Assembly: GCF_900475675.1 (NCBI RefSeq)
Contig: NZ_LS483403.1
Location: 1,550,001-1,614,000, forward strand
Direction: 5' to 3'
DNA: 64,000 nt
From: Streptococcus lutetiensis
Lineage (GTDB): Bacteria; Bacillota; Bacilli; Lactobacillales; Streptococcaceae
Part shown: piece by piece, positions 37,761-48,103 of the stretch
Layout of the letters: each line of letters begins with the position of its first letter
How positions within the stretch are numbered: position 1 is the stretch's first letter
Program-made: the position numbers and the translations under genes
Notes under the pieces: model-generated
Told to the model about the DNA's origin: nothing
Seen by the model: the letters and a program-made list of their open reading frames with translations, nothing else
The model's database searches: none

Positions 37761-38523
37761 AGTTAAACAACCTCTTTGCATTATCTGATGTCGCTTTTGC
37801 CACTTCTTCACTGGTCAAACCGCGGAGCTCTGCAATTTTATCTACAACATAGCGAGTATAAGCGGTGCGGTTTTCACGACCACGTTTTGGAACAGGTGCA
37901 AGGTAAGGCGCATCCGTTTCAACTAAAATCTTATCAAGCGGCAATTTCTGCGCAGCTTCTTGAACATCAAGTGCTTTTTTAAAGGTAACAACCCCTGAAA
38001 ATGAAATCATCATGCCAAGCTCGATAAAACGCTTTGCCATTTCTAAAGAGCCTGAAAATGAATGAATAATCCCGCCGCGAGGTTCAACGCCTACTTCTTT
38101 GATGACAGCGTAAGTATCTTCAAGCGCATCACGAGTGTGGACAATAAAAGGGAGGTTGTGGTCTTTTGAAAGCTGAATCTGACGTTTAAAAACCTCAATT
38201 TGGACGTCCTTTGGGTCTTCCATCCAATGATAATCTAGCCCAATCTCACCAAGGCCAATCACTTTGGGGTGTGATAGATTGGCAACAATCATATCCTCAA
38301 TTTCTTGAGTATATGAACCTGCTTCGGTTGGGTGCCAACCGATTGTGGCGTAGATTTCAGGGTATTTTTCAGCTAACTCAATAGCACGTTTAATAGTTGG
38401 TGCGTCAAAGCCAACAACATTGTGTCGAGTGACGCCCATTTCTTTAGCAAGTGCCAATTCTTCTGCTTCACGCCCAGCAAAATCATCGGCGTTTAAATGC
38501 GTATGTGTGTCAAATATTTCCAT
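37753..38523 (-). CDS. tatD: TatD-family metal-dependent DNase
   Basis: A 256-aa TIM-barrel hydrolase. Metal ligands are visible in DTHTHLNADDF (residues 5-15), the Glu of GLGEIGLDYHW, H in FIVHTRDALED, H in IHSFSG and D in VETDAPYLAP. It is the first gene of the tatD-rnmV-rsmA operon. Confidence 0.94.
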   Translation of the reverse strand: MEIFDTHTHLNADDFAGREAEELALAKEMGVTRHNVVGFDAPTIKRAIELAEKYPEIYATIGWHPTEAGSYTQEIEDMIVANLSHPKVIGLGEIGLDYHWMEDPKDVQIEVFKRQIQLSKDHNLPFIVHTRDALEDTYAVIKEVGVEPRGGIIHSFSGSLEMAKRFIELGMMISFSGVVTFKKALDVQEAAQKLPLDKILVETDAPYLAPVPKRGRENRTAYTRYVVDKIAELRGLTSEEVAKATSDNAKRLFNCD

Positions 38524-38600
38524 GATTTTATTATAACACAGACCACAAGAGAGACCAAAGCCAAGTACAAGTAAAGCGGTAAAATATCAAAGATAAATAC

Positions 38601-38630
38601 AAAAAGAGAACCAAATTGGCTCTCTTTTTT
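38601..38630 (-). terminator. Terminator of the adhesin pseudogene
   Basis: Stem around AAAGAGA-CCAA / TTGG-TCTCTTT with T runs, about 30 bp past the sorting-signal stop. Confidence 0.75.
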
Positions 38631-38659
38631 AAAAGGTTGGATTCAATTACTAACTAATA

Positions 38660-40994
38660 CTATGCTTTAGCTTTTTTTGCTTTATAAACAAAACCAAAGA
38701 TAACTGATAATACAAGTACTAGACCAAGTATCATCGATCCTAGACCGCTGCTATCTCCTGTTGACGGAAGGAGTGATTTCTTTTCTTGTTTCTTCTCTGA
38801 TTGTTTATCAGAATTACTTGACAGAGTTGTTGGATCATCAACTGTTGGGGTATTTGACTGTTTTTTTCTGGAATTACTGGTGTTTTAGCATCTTCCATTT
38901 TGATTATCGCATCGGCTTGGACTGTCCATGAACCGTCTGTTCCTTTTACCTCGACTTGACCGTCTGCTGTGACACGGAAAGTGATTGACTCTGCTAAGTC
39001 ATAACCTGCTGGCGCTTGACTTTCCACCATAGTGTAGGCGCCCTCTGACAAGCTGAACACTTTGGCTGTATCACCTGAAGTCCACGCTAAGTTTTCACCC
39101 GTTTTTACATCTGTGGCGATTTGACCGTCTGCGGTTTCACCTGAAACAACTTTGAGCGATGCACCTGGGAGTTCGGCGCTACCGTTAACTTCAACTTTGC
39201 TAAATGTCACATCTGTTGTCTTAGGGTCCTCTAATTCTTCTGGAATTACTGGCACATGCGTATTCGTAATGGTTACATTTCCGTTCTCTACTTTTCCTTC
39301 AGTAGTTGTATAGTCATCAACTTCAGTCACTTTTTTGACAGAGTAAACAATATCTTTTTTATTTGCTTTTTCAGCAAGATTTGTCCATGTATATGTCCAC
39401 TTATTCGCTGCTGTTAACGTCACAACATCACCAGATTTTTTGCCATTAGCATATAATTGGACATCAATAGAATTAGGACAAAGCCATCTTGGTCATCGCT
39501 ATCATCCCAAACTTTTGTGACTGTCAAACTTGTTTTACCTGGAGTATAGTTATTTGTAATGTCATATCCATTAATTGTTGCCGTGTAATTGTCAACACTA
39601 TCTTCAGTTACTGCGTAAGTAATAGCACTACCATTTGCATATTTGGCAAGATTTAAAAACGTATATGTCCAATTCGTATCAGCTGTTACTTCTTGTGAAG
39701 CTACCTTAGTTCCATTGGCTAAAAGGTTAACTGTACTCGAATCTGGACGTTTACCATCTTGGTCATCATTGTCATTCCATGTCTTTGTTCCAAACACTTC
39801 TGTCGTGTCTGGGGTATGACTGTTTGTAATGTTAAATTCAGAAATAATAGTTTCATAACCACCAACACTGTCTTCTGAAACAGTATAAACAACTTCTTGA
39901 CCATTTTGATATTTCGGTAAATTTTCAAATCGGTAAGTCCAGTTATCAGTTTGTGAAACTTCTTTAGTTTGACCAGTATCTACACCATTTGCAAGTAGAT
40001 GAACAACAATTGATTCTGGACGGATACCATCTTGGTTATTATTGTCATCCCATGTCTTTGTTCCTGATAAATTAATTATCTCTGGAACATGAGTATTTGT
40101 AATAGTGTAGTTATTGTCACTTCCTGAAACTACAGATTGATAACCAGATAAATCTGTAACTTCTTTTACAGTGTAATCAATAAGAACATTGTCAGAGTCA
40201 TATTTATCAAGATTTTCAAAAGTACCATTCCAACCATTGGCATCACTTAGCACTAATTGCTGATCAGAGACTTCCACTCCATTTGCTAACAATTGAACAG
40301 TAACTTCACTTGAACGTTGTCCATCTTGATTGTTTACATCATCCCAAACTTTATTGACAGATACACTTGTGTATTCAGTTTGATTTTCTGGCAACATTTC
40401 TGCTGCCAGAAAATTTTGTACATAAGGATTTGTACTTAGGTACAAATTTAATTTAAAATTTGAAGGATAAGTTAACTGTGAAACATTACTTAATTCATTA
40501 TAAGCATTTTCTAAATTGTCAGAGCTAAACGAATACCCTGTATAGCTATCTGTGAATTTCCAAATAACTAGCTGAGTAATTCCTCTAAACTGATCATCAG
40601 TTAACTGATACTTTTGTTGAATGCTACTCCCATTATTTGGATAACCGTTATATAAAATTTTCATAACCTAATCGTATAACACCGCATCCTCCAATGTACT
40701 GCTACTGTTCTCTTTCATTTGCTCCGCAGTTACATTAGTATATTTAATGTACCGATCTCCATACATACTAGGATACGGCTGTTTGATATTAAAACAGTAC
40801 CCTACAATAGTCTGACTATTGTCATCTATGTAAATATTATTAATACCTAATCGGCTTTCGCTACTCTTACCATCATTATTTACATAACCTCGAAAAGTCT
40901 CTAAACTATTAGATTCAGCTAATACTCCCTTTTCCCCACCTAAAAAACATAGCACTGATAATAAAACAAATAATATAGTAAATAACTTCTTCAT
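38660..40994 (-). pseudogene. LPXTG thioester/Cna_B adhesin, three lesions
   Basis: Start at 40994 (AAGGAT upstream), signal peptide, then a thioester domain: Cys in VGYCFNIKQ and the partner Gln in RGITQLVIWKF. Four Cna_B repeats follow (each opening with a KVWDD/KTWDD and NQDGxR motif), then a SpaA-like domain (FSKVEVNGSAELPGASL) and the sorting signal LLPSTGD with a hydrophobic helix and KAKKAKA tail. Lesions: TAG at 40670-40668 (probably CAG originally), a 1-nt deletion near 39475 (GGCTTTGTCC), and an A7 run near 38867 that needs one more A. No sortase gene is adjacent. All domains are otherwise well conserved. Confidence 0.88.
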
Positions 40995-41002
40995 AATTAT
41001 CA

Positions 41003-41472
41003 TATCCTTAATATAAATATAAACAGTAAAAATATTAATATTTTTACTGTTTATATTTTACCCCCAAAAAAGTCAAGTATATCAACGTTTTTTTATCACA
41101 AATAGCAGTTTTATTTTTAAACGCATATTTTTGAATTTTTCCATAAAAATTTCCAGATTGATAAATCAATCTGGAGACATCGTAAAAGAGTCATGAGGCT
41201 ATTCTAACAATTCAATCTTGCGACTTAAAGGTTATAAATTAGTTTCTTTTATATATCATATTGAACAATTAGACAGATAGACTATTTCCCATTTTTGAAA
41301 TTATAGTAATAAACTCATATTAGTCTAATCTCACTGTTTGGGAAGTAGCTACGATATTCCTTTTTAGAATTAACTTATTAATATATATTATTATACAATT
41401 CCAGACCAAAGTGTTACACTATTAAGTGAAAGTAACTAGATACAAAAATATTAAGAAAAGAGGTTTTTAGTT
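41003..41472. other. 470-bp intergenic region before the extra ldh
   Basis: AT-rich. It holds a perfect hairpin with arms CCAGATTGAT / ATCAATCTGG (41153-41174) that has T residues after it only on the minus strand, where no gene precedes it. No ORF is supported. The promoter for the plus-strand ldh must lie near 41380-41440, where no consensus pair is convincing. Confidence 0.5.
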
Positions 41473-42441
41473 ATGACTACAAGAAAACAACATAAAAAAG
41501 TAATTATTGTTGGTGATGGTGCAGTAGGCTCAGCCTATGCCTTTTCACTTGTTAATCAAGGAATCGCTCAAGAACTGGGAATTATTGAAATTCCTCAATT
41601 ATTCGACAAAGCTGTTGGGGATGCTGAAGACCTTAGTAATGCCTTAGCATTTACTTCACCTAAGAAAATTTATGCTGCTCAATATTCTGATTGTTCTGAT
41701 GCCGATCTTGTTGTTATTACGGCTGGAGCTCCCCAAAAACCAGGTGAAACACGTTTAGATTTAGTGGATAAAAACTTAGCAATTAATAAATCAATTGTTA
41801 CAGAAATCATTAATTCTGGATTTAATGGTATTTTTTTAGTTGCTGCTAATCCCGTTGATATTTTGACATATTCTACTTGGAAATTCTCAGGATTTCCAAA
41901 AGAACGTGTCATTGGATCAGGAACTTCACTTGATACCGCACGTTTCCGTCAAGCACTTGGTGAAAAAATAGGGGTAGATGCACGTTCTGTACACGCTTAT
42001 ATTATGGGGGAACATGGTGACTCAGAGTTTGCAGTTTGGTCACATGCTAATGTTGCTGGTGTTAACCTTGAATATTACCTTCAAGAGGTGAACGATTTCG
42101 ACGCAGAAGAAGTTTTTCAAATATTTGAAAATGTTCGGGATGCTGCGTATTCAATTATTGACAAAAAAGGAGCAACTTTCTACGGAATTGCAGTCGCTCT
42201 TGCTCGTATCACTAAAGCCATTCTAGATGATGAAAACGCCATTCTTCCAATATCGGTATATCAGGGAGGACAATACCCCGATGTAAGCGACTGTTATATT
42301 GGACAACCTGCTGTTATTGGTGCTAATGGGGTTGTACGTCCTATTAACATCCCATTAAATGATTCAGAACTTCAAAAATTACAAGCTTCAGCAACAGAAT
42401 TAAAATCTATAATTAACGAAGCTTTCTCGAAATTACAATAA
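41473..42441 (+). CDS. L-lactate dehydrogenase, probable second copy
   Basis: 322 aa. It shows the NAD loop [12 protein letters not shown] at about 13-24, the substrate-loop Arg in [11 protein letters not shown] and the catalytic His in [13 protein letters not shown]. The usual streptococcal Ldh is about 328 aa with very biased codons. This copy is shorter at the C terminus, has more relaxed, AT-rich codons and unusual substitutions ([10 protein letters not shown]), so it looks like a paralogue or acquired copy. AAAAGAGG precedes the ATG. All catalytic residues are intact. It stands alone between two decayed genes. Confidence 0.88.
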   Translation: MTTRKQHKKVIIVGDGAVGSAYAFSLVNQGIAQELGIIEIPQLFDKAVGDAEDLSNALAFTSPKKIYAAQYSDCSDADLVVITAGAPQKPGETRLDLVDKNLAINKSIVTEIINSGFNGIFLVAANPVDILTYSTWKFSGFPKERVIGSGTSLDTARFRQALGEKIGVDARSVHAYIMGEHGDSEFAVWSHANVAGVNLEYYLQEVNDFDAEEVFQIFENVRDAAYSIIDKKGATFYGIAVALARITKAILDDENAILPISVYQGGQYPDVSDCYIGQPAVIGANGVVRPINIPLNDSELQKLQASATELKSIINEAFSKLQ

Positions 42442-42490
42442 TAAAATAGTTAACTTTTAAATTGTTCAAAAAATAACCAATAATCTATAT

Positions 42491-42524
42491 GAAAAGCCGT
42501 GATATTTTAGTCATGGCTTCTTTA
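42491..42524 (+). terminator. Terminator of the ldh copy
   Basis: Arms AAGCCGTGA and TCATGGCTT (one mismatch) with an 8-nt loop and TTTAATT tail. Confidence 0.65.
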
Positions 42525-42579
42525 ATTCTCAAAAAATTTCACCTATTTTTGAACTCCAATAAAAGTTAAACTCTGTAAT

Positions 42580-42795
42580 TTATTCTATCACTACCTTTAA
42601 AATCCAAAAGATATTTTATAATAAAATAATATTCATAATCTCTAATAGTTTCACTCCTAGATCTAACTTTAGTTCAGAAATATTATAAATGTTTAAAGCA
42701 TAAAATTCAACAATGACTAAATAACCTAATCACAATCCATAACAGACTAATGTCCCTAATAAAAAATAACTAAAAAAATAAAAAGCATTGATAAT
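42580..42795 (-). pseudogene. Relic of a small membrane-protein gene
   Basis: After a good ribosome site (GGGGAGATATTAAG) the expected start codon is ATT (42795-42793) instead of ATG. The following 72-codon frame encodes a hydrophobic segment (AFYFFSYFLLGTLVCYGL), then TGA where Trp fits, a further segment (LGYLVIVEFYALNIYNISEL) and a TAA. Family unknown. Divergent from the CPBP pseudogene. Confidence 0.4.
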
Positions 42796-42939
42796 CTTAA
42801 TATCTCCCCTCTACTTTTATTACTTAAAATTAATCACTATTATATGATGTTTTAAGTGATAAGGTCCTAGGATTTGTTTTCTTGCGCATGTTGTATCGAT
42901 ATACTAGTATAACGATGACTGTTTTTTTATGGAGGAATT

Positions 42940-43803
42940 ATATCAATCAGAAAATTAACACCAAATGCAACTGTATTCATAGCTCTCGGTCTAAATACTA
43001 TATTATTTGATATATTAGCTAACCGATTACTTATAAATATAGTATCAGATACAGGAATAAGGCTTATAGTTTCTGTACTTATAGCGTTTATTCCTGTAGA
43101 AATTGTTATGTATCGATATATTAAAGATGATATGTTTCTGTTCTCCCCCAAACTATACCTATTACCAAAATAATGATATTTTTTGCTACCCTATTAACAA
43201 TCTCAATGACAACTAACATCTTTAGTGTTATTCTAGAAGCTGGATTCAAAGTATTTAATTTATCTGCCAAGCCAACACTTACGGTATCAAAAACTACTTT
43301 TGCAATATCTTTATATTTGTGTCATTGGTCCTATTATTGAAGAACTTATTTATCGTGGCACACTAATGACACAACTAAAAAAATATGGTATTCACTTCGC
43401 TATTCTATTTTCAGCTTTCTACTTCGGACTAATACACCATGATTTATATCAGGGAATATCTGCAGGACTTGGAGGAATTATTTTTGGGTACGTTGCTTAT
43501 CGCTACTCACTTTTATATTCTATAGTATTACATATCACTAGTAATACTTTTGCTACTATTACCAGTACTATCAAAGGCAATGATACATTAAGTGATTTAT
43601 TGGTTATAACAATTATACTTATAGCTCTTATTACTACACTTGTAGTAGGAATTAAATATCTAAAAAATAGGTCTTCAAGTCATCTTCTACCACAAAAAAC
43701 TTCTTCAGAACATATGACCGCCATGGAGAAAATAGTAGCAACTAGTCTATGCATATTAGACCTCGTTATTCTTATCTATTCTAGCTTTCATCTTTTATCT
43801 TAA
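42940..43803 (+). pseudogene. CPBP-family intramembrane metalloprotease, start lost and two frameshifts
   Basis: GGAGG (42931-42935) is followed by ATA in place of a start codon. The frame (IRKLTPNATVFIALGLNTIL...) stops at AAATAA near 43170, resumes one frame over (MIFFATLLTISMTTNIFSVI), and shifts again near 43308 into the conserved core. That core carries the CPBP motifs EELIYRG and FGLIHHDLYQG (His pair), several membrane helices and a C-terminal helix. Relatives process peptides or give bacteriocin immunity. A TTG at 43300 could only restart a 167-aa C-terminal part. Confidence 0.75.
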
Positions 43804-43922
43804 CATGACAATTTGAAAAGTTACTGCTACATATTAACTTCAATGTCAAATTTAGCTCGAATATTATTATAAAAGTTAATGAAAAGGCAACACTTTTCTG
43901 AACAATTTTTATAAAGTGCTTT

Positions 43923-44702
43923 TTAAGCGATAATTCGTTTGGTCATGGGAGTTTGGTAGTTAAGACTACCATGAATGCGATGATAGTTCCACCAATGGAC
44001 ATAATCTTTCGTTTTGAGGGCTAATTCTTTTAACGACTGAAAGGTTTCTTGGTTGATAAACTCCAGTTTGAAGGAACGATAGGTATTTTCAGCGACGGCA
44101 TTATCATAGGGACAACCAGCTTGACTGAGGGAACGAGTGATTCCAAAAGCTTCAAGCATCTCATCAATCAGCTGATTGTCAAACTCCTTGCCACGATCAG
44201 AATGGAACAACTTGGCCTTGGTTAGTGCATAAGGGATGCTTTGAATGGCTTGTTTAACGAGCTCCGCAGTATTGTGCCAGCCAACGGTCAATCCTATGAT
44301 TTCACGATTAAAGAAGTCAATGGTGAGACAAACATAAGCCCATCGCCTATCCACACGGACGTAAGTCAAGTCGGTCACCAGGGCTTCCAGTGGTCTTTCT
44401 TGGTCGAATTGCCTGTCTAGGCGGTTTGGAATAGGAGCTTCATTCTTCCCTCTAGAATGCGGTTTGAAGGCTGCTTTTTGATAAACGGATACCAAGTTTA
44501 GGCGCTTCATGATGCGACGAATCCGACGGCGAGAGAGTATGATGCCGTCCTTTTCTAAGCATTTCTTGATTTTTCTAGCCCCATATCTGGACTTGCTCTC
44601 AAGGAAAATATAGGTGATTTTATCCTCGAGATCAGCCTCTGACACAGGATCTACAGCTTGGTAGTAGTAACTTGAGCGCGGGATGTTCAGCCAACGACAC
44701 AT
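43923..44702 (-). CDS. IS3-family transposase OrfB
   Basis: 259 aa with the HTH_21 segment (ESKSRYGARKIKKCLEKDGI) and a complete rve DDE core: D in ALVTDLTYVRVD, D in KLFHSDRGKEF, E in YDNAVAENTYRSFKLEF. The frame is intact, but translation as OrfAB would need OrfA, which is stopped. Confidence 0.9.
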   Translation of the reverse strand: MCRWLNIPRSSYYYQAVDPVSEADLEDKITYIFLESKSRYGARKIKKCLEKDGIILSRRRIRRIMKRLNLVSVYQKAAFKPHSRGKNEAPIPNRLDRQFDQERPLEALVTDLTYVRVDRRWAYVCLTIDFFNREIIGLTVGWHNTAELVKQAIQSIPYALTKAKLFHSDRGKEFDNQLIDEMLEAFGITRSLSQAGCPYDNAVAENTYRSFKLEFINQETFQSLKELALKTKDYVHWWNYHRIHGSLNYQTPMTKRIIA

Positions 44703-44737
44703 AGCTGAAATGCTGTATTTATACTTGTTGGCAGTGA

Positions 44738-45028
44738 TTACTTGTCTTTTCGTGCCATAATCACTGCCGCTTGCTTTAGGGTGTCTAATTGCATTTCGAG
44801 TTCTTTATTGCGTTTTCTGAGTTGAATCAGTTCCCGTTGTTCATCTGTCATATTATCAACAGACTTGAAGGAACCCGTTAGTTTGGCTTGTCTGACCCAC
44901 TTATCGAAGGTTGAGGGCGTTAACTCATATTCTTTGATAAGCTCACTTCATTTCATTCCAGCATTGTGGAGGTCAACAATTTGTTGCTTAAAGTCATCGG
45001 TGAAGTAGCGACGTATTTTTCTAGACAT
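44738..45028 (-). pseudogene. IS3-family transposase OrfA with a TGA stop
   Basis: ATG at 45028 opens SRKIRRYFTDDFKQQIVDLH; codon 27 is TGA (K-stop-SELIKEYELTPSTFDKWV), most simply CGA to TGA. The rest of the HTH and leucine zipper (RELIQLRKRNKELEMQLDTL) continues in frame to 44738. Confidence 0.85.
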
Positions 45029-45335
45029 ATCTGTTCTCCTGTTTTCTTTAGTGTAGAACACTTTATAAATTCTGTCTAGTTTAGTGTAACCTTTAGTGTA
45101 ACCAATTCAACTGCTGAGAGGGTTTGTCTACGCTCTATACTACAACTATGGTTATCAACTAGCTGACAGTACTTGGTAATTTTAAAAATAAAGTATTTCT
45201 GAACTGATAGTATTAATATCTTTATTACTATTAGCACATACAAACGTATTTCTTCATATTCCAGATATTTAAGCGTTTAGACTTTTACAATAAAATAGGT
45301 TTTAATTTCTATTAGGATACATTGTTTACCTAATG

Positions 45336-46154
45336 TCACTTCATAAAAGATTGTTTTGGAGATATGAAAAAGCTAACTAAGAAGATAAAGGCTGAGGTTA
45401 AAACGATACTAGAGCCTACTGCTATATTAAACGTGTAGCCTAAAAATAACCCTATAATCGAAGTAATCGCTCCAATTCCTGATGATAGGAGTACCATCGC
45501 CTTAAGACTATTCACATAAAGATAGGCTGTTGCTGCGGGGGTAATCAGCATTGCTACAATTAAAATAGTCCCTACGCTCTGCATCGCTGTTACAGAAACT
45601 AAAGTTAATAGTACCATCAAAAGATAGTGAAAAAATTTGACATTCATCCCCATTGATTCCGCTAAAATTGGATCAAAAGAGGTTACTAACAATTCTTTGA
45701 AAAAAATAATAAGAAACCCTATTACAATTCCTGAAATAACTATAGTAACCCATTTATCACTATCTTGTACGGCTAAAAGATTTCCAAATAGAATATGAAA
45801 GAGGTCTGTTGAACTGTTGGCTACTCCTATCAGAATAACACCCAACGCTAGAAAAGATGAAAACGTAATACCAATAGCTGTATCCCCTTTAATAACACTA
45901 TTTTCTTTAATAAAAGTTATGATGAAAGAAGCTAATATACCGAAGATAACTGCTCCAATAAAAAAGTTAATTCCTAAAATAAAAGATATAGCTACTCCGG
46001 GTAATACTGCATGTGAGATTGCATCTCCCATCAGTGACATTGAACGTAAAATAATAAAGCAGCCAATAGCTCCTGAAACAATTCCAATAACAACAGCCGT
46101 TACCAAAGCATTTTGTAAAAAATGATAGGTCATTAAATCGTTAATAAATTCCAT
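45336..46154 (-). CDS. mtsC: Mn/Fe ABC transporter permease
   Basis: 272 aa from the ATG at 46154 (GAGGG upstream; a longer reading to 46190 would enter mtsB). Eight or so hydrophobic segments and the ABC-3 family signatures (GDAISHAVLPGVAISFILG, TPAATAYL) mark the permease of a PsaA/MtsA-type metal importer. It is the last gene of the operon, 10 bp after mtsB. Confidence 0.88.
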   Translation of the reverse strand: MEFINDLMTYHFLQNALVTAVVIGIVSGAIGCFIILRSMSLMGDAISHAVLPGVAISFILGINFFIGAVIFGILASFIITFIKENSVIKGDTAIGITFSSFLALGVILIGVANSSTDLFHILFGNLLAVQDSDKWVTIVISGIVIGFLIIFFKELLVTSFDPILAESMGMNVKFFHYLLMVLLTLVSVTAMQSVGTILIVAMLITPAATAYLYVNSLKAMVLLSSGIGAITSIIGLFLGYTFNIAVGSSIVLTSAFIFLVSFFISPKQSFMK

Positions 46155-46164
46155 AAATACCCTC

Positions 46165-46878
46165 TTATAATACAACAATCGAATCCCCATAAGCTTTTTT
46201 TAAAGCATCAGGAGTAAAAGTAGTAGCTACGTTCCCATAGCCTACCAACTTTTTATTCAAAATGACTACTTTATCAAAGTAATCCGATACCTTACTTAAA
46301 TCATGATGAACAATCACAATCGTTTTTCCCTCTCTTCTTAGTGATTGCAATAAATTCATAATAATTTGTTCACTCACCAGGTCTATCCCAACAAACGGTT
46401 CATCTAGAAAAAGAATATCTTGCTCTTGAATCAAACATCGAGCAATTAACATTCGTTGAAATTGTCCTCCGGATAAAGTGGAAATAGGGTGATTACTAAA
46501 TTCTTCTAACTTTACTTGCCTTAAAACATTCTCAACCTTTCCCCACTCTTTTTTCCTTAAATGTCGAAAAAGTCCAACTCGTTGATAAGTACCAAGGGAT
46601 ACGCACTCCTTAACAGTAATAGGAAAATGATAGTCAACATGACTTTTTTGCTCAACATAAGCCACTTTCCCACGTAAACTATTAACTCTTTCGTGTGAAA
46701 TAGTAATCATTCCTGTACAAGAAACCAACCCTAATAGTGCTTTCATAAAAGTTGATTTCCCTGCACCATTTGGTCCAATAACACCAATAATATTTCCTTC
46801 TTCTAAAGTAATTGACACATTAGCTAAGGCTTGATAATCATTATTATAAATAACATTTAATCCTTGTATCTCTATCAT
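46165..46878 (-). CDS. mtsB: Mn/Fe ABC transporter ATP-binding protein
   Basis: 237 aa. Walker A GPNGAGKST near 36-44, signature LSGGQFQR, Walker B ILFLDEPF with the catalytic Glu, and the H-loop VHHD. The order lipoprotein, ATPase, permease is that of streptococcal mtsABC. It follows mtsA by 42 bp. Confidence 0.9.
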   Translation of the reverse strand: MIEIQGLNVIYNNDYQALANVSITLEEGNIIGVIGPNGAGKSTFMKALLGLVSCTGMITISHERVNSLRGKVAYVEQKSHVDYHFPITVKECVSLGTYQRVGLFRHLRKKEWGKVENVLRQVKLEEFSNHPISTLSGGQFQRMLIARCLIQEQDILFLDEPFVGIDLVSEQIIMNLLQSLRREGKTIVIVHHDLSKVSDYFDKVVILNKKLVGYGNVATTFTPDALKKAYGDSIVVL

Positions 46879-46920
46879 TTGTCTCCTTTCATAGTTTCAC
46901 CAACTTTATCATACATATCA

Positions 46921-47847
46921 TCACTGAGATAATCCTTCGGCTATTTTATCTAAATTCCACTTCATCATACTATAATAGCTGTCCCCTTCTTCACCTTTAT
47001 TAGCAATAGAATCCGTAAAAATTTTTGAATAGATCCCAATTCCTGTTTCTTTAGAAATTGTTTTCATTGGACGGTCATCAACACTTGACTCCACAAATAA
47101 TGCTGACGGCGTTGGTCCTTCTTTTAATTTCCTAACTAAGCTAGTAGTCTGCTCAGGTGTTCCTTCTTCCTCAGTATTAATTTCCCAAATATAGGCTGAT
47201 GGCACGCCATACGCTTTAGAAAAATATTTAAAACATCCTTCACTTGTAACAATTAATTTTTTATTTTCTGGGATTTTTGAAAATTTTTGCTTAGCTTCCT
47301 GATCTAATTTATCAAGTTTATTAATATAGCTGGTAAGATTTTTGGTATAAAATTCTTTATTTTTAGGATCTTTAGCTATCAATTGTTTCGCAATGTTTTT
47401 TGCATAAATAATACCGTTTTCTAAATTTAACCATGCATGTGGATCTTCTTTTCCTAAGTCATTCTTTCCCTCAAGATATATGACATCAATACCATCGCTT
47501 ACCGCAAAATAGTCTTTATTAGCTTCTTTATGAGCATTTTTAACTAATTTGGTGAACCATGCATTTCCACCAGTCTCTAAATTGATACCGTTATAAAAAA
47601 TAATATCTGAATTTGTTGTTTTTTTAACATCTTCAGGAAGTGGCTCATATTCATGTGGATCCTGACCAATAGGAACAATACTGTGTAAGTTTATTTTATC
47701 CTTACCAATGTTTTGAGTAATATCAGATAATATAGAATTAGTCACAACAACATTTAACTTATTCTTTTCTGATGTCCTTGTAGTAGCACATGCTCCCAAA
47801 ATACATATTATTAGTAATAAACATATGAGTGATGTTATCTTTTTCAT
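46921..47847 (-). CDS. mtsA: Mn/Fe-binding lipoprotein MtsA (cluster A-1 SBP)
   Basis: 308 aa from ATG 47847 (GGGGAG upstream). The signal peptide ends in the lipobox LGAC. Four metal ligands of the PsaA/MtsA family can be placed: His in [11 protein letters not shown], His in [13 protein letters not shown], Glu in [11 protein letters not shown] and Asp in ESSVDDRP. It lacks the His-rich loop of zinc-specific AdcA, so manganese/iron is the likely cargo. Controlled by an operator overlapping the promoter. Confidence 0.92.
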   Translation of the reverse strand: MKKITSLICLLLIICILGACATTRTSEKNKLNVVVTNSILSDITQNIGKDKINLHSIVPIGQDPHEYEPLPEDVKKTTNSDIIFYNGINLETGGNAWFTKLVKNAHKEANKDYFAVSDGIDVIYLEGKNDLGKEDPHAWLNLENGIIYAKNIAKQLIAKDPKNKEFYTKNLTSYINKLDKLDQEAKQKFSKIPENKKLIVTSEGCFKYFSKAYGVPSAYIWEINTEEEGTPEQTTSLVRKLKEGPTPSALFVESSVDDRPMKTISKETGIGIYSKIFTDSIANKGEEGDSYYSMMKWNLDKIAEGLSQ

Positions 47848-47878
47848 TATAGAACTCCCCATAAAATATTTATATTTA

Positions 47879-47935
47879 AAAATTAAGTGCGATTAATTTT
47901 ATATTTAATATAACTTAATTTAGTTGCAGTGTCAA
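47879..47935 (-). promoter_or_regulatory. mtsA promoter with a DtxR/MtsR-type operator
   Basis: -35 TTGACA (47935-47930), 17-bp spacer, -10 TATATT (47912-47907). A 22-bp palindrome with arms AAAATTAA-N6-TTAATTTT (47879-47900) covers the start site, resembling operators of MtsR/ScaR/SloR, the Mn/Fe-sensing repressors of streptococci. Repression when metal is plentiful is the expected outcome. Confidence 0.8.
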
Positions 47936-47973
47936 ATATTATTTAAAAATAAGTTGATCAAAATTTAGAGCTT

Positions 47974-48005
47974 AAAAAAATGACTAGAACTTTCTAGTCA
48001 TTTTT
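47974..48005 (-). terminator. Terminator of the malolactic permease gene
   Basis: Perfect stem TGACTAGA / TCTAGTCA, extended by A/T pairs, with a 4-nt loop and a T run on the minus strand. Confidence 0.88.
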
Positions 48006-48103
48006 CAACTCACTACAGATAGCTTACATGGTTATTATATCATCTAAAAAATATTCACTCTTGCCAAAGAACAAGAATGAATATTTTTCCAGAAGTTGTT
48101 GAA

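Larger units (their letters stand above)
43886..45103 (-). mobile_element. IS3-family insertion sequence with a disabled OrfA
   Basis: Imperfect inverted repeats of about 36 bp (from 43886 and, reversed, from 45091; 24 of 36 positions match, with TTTATAAAGTG identical). The right end carries a perfect tandem 12-mer TTTAGTGTAACC (45080-45091 and 45092-45103), so the outer boundary could be either copy. It encodes OrfA and OrfB; OrfA has a nonsense codon. Confidence 0.7.

Noticed and set aside
38860..38875. A7 run in the adhesin as a phase-variation switch
   Set aside because: Two further lesions in the same gene would keep it off whatever the run length, so decay or read error is the simpler reading.
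41153..41174. Perfect hairpin considered as a terminator of an unseen gene
   Set aside because: T residues follow only on the minus strand, and no minus-strand gene lies upstream of it; recorded only as a hairpin in the intergenic entry.
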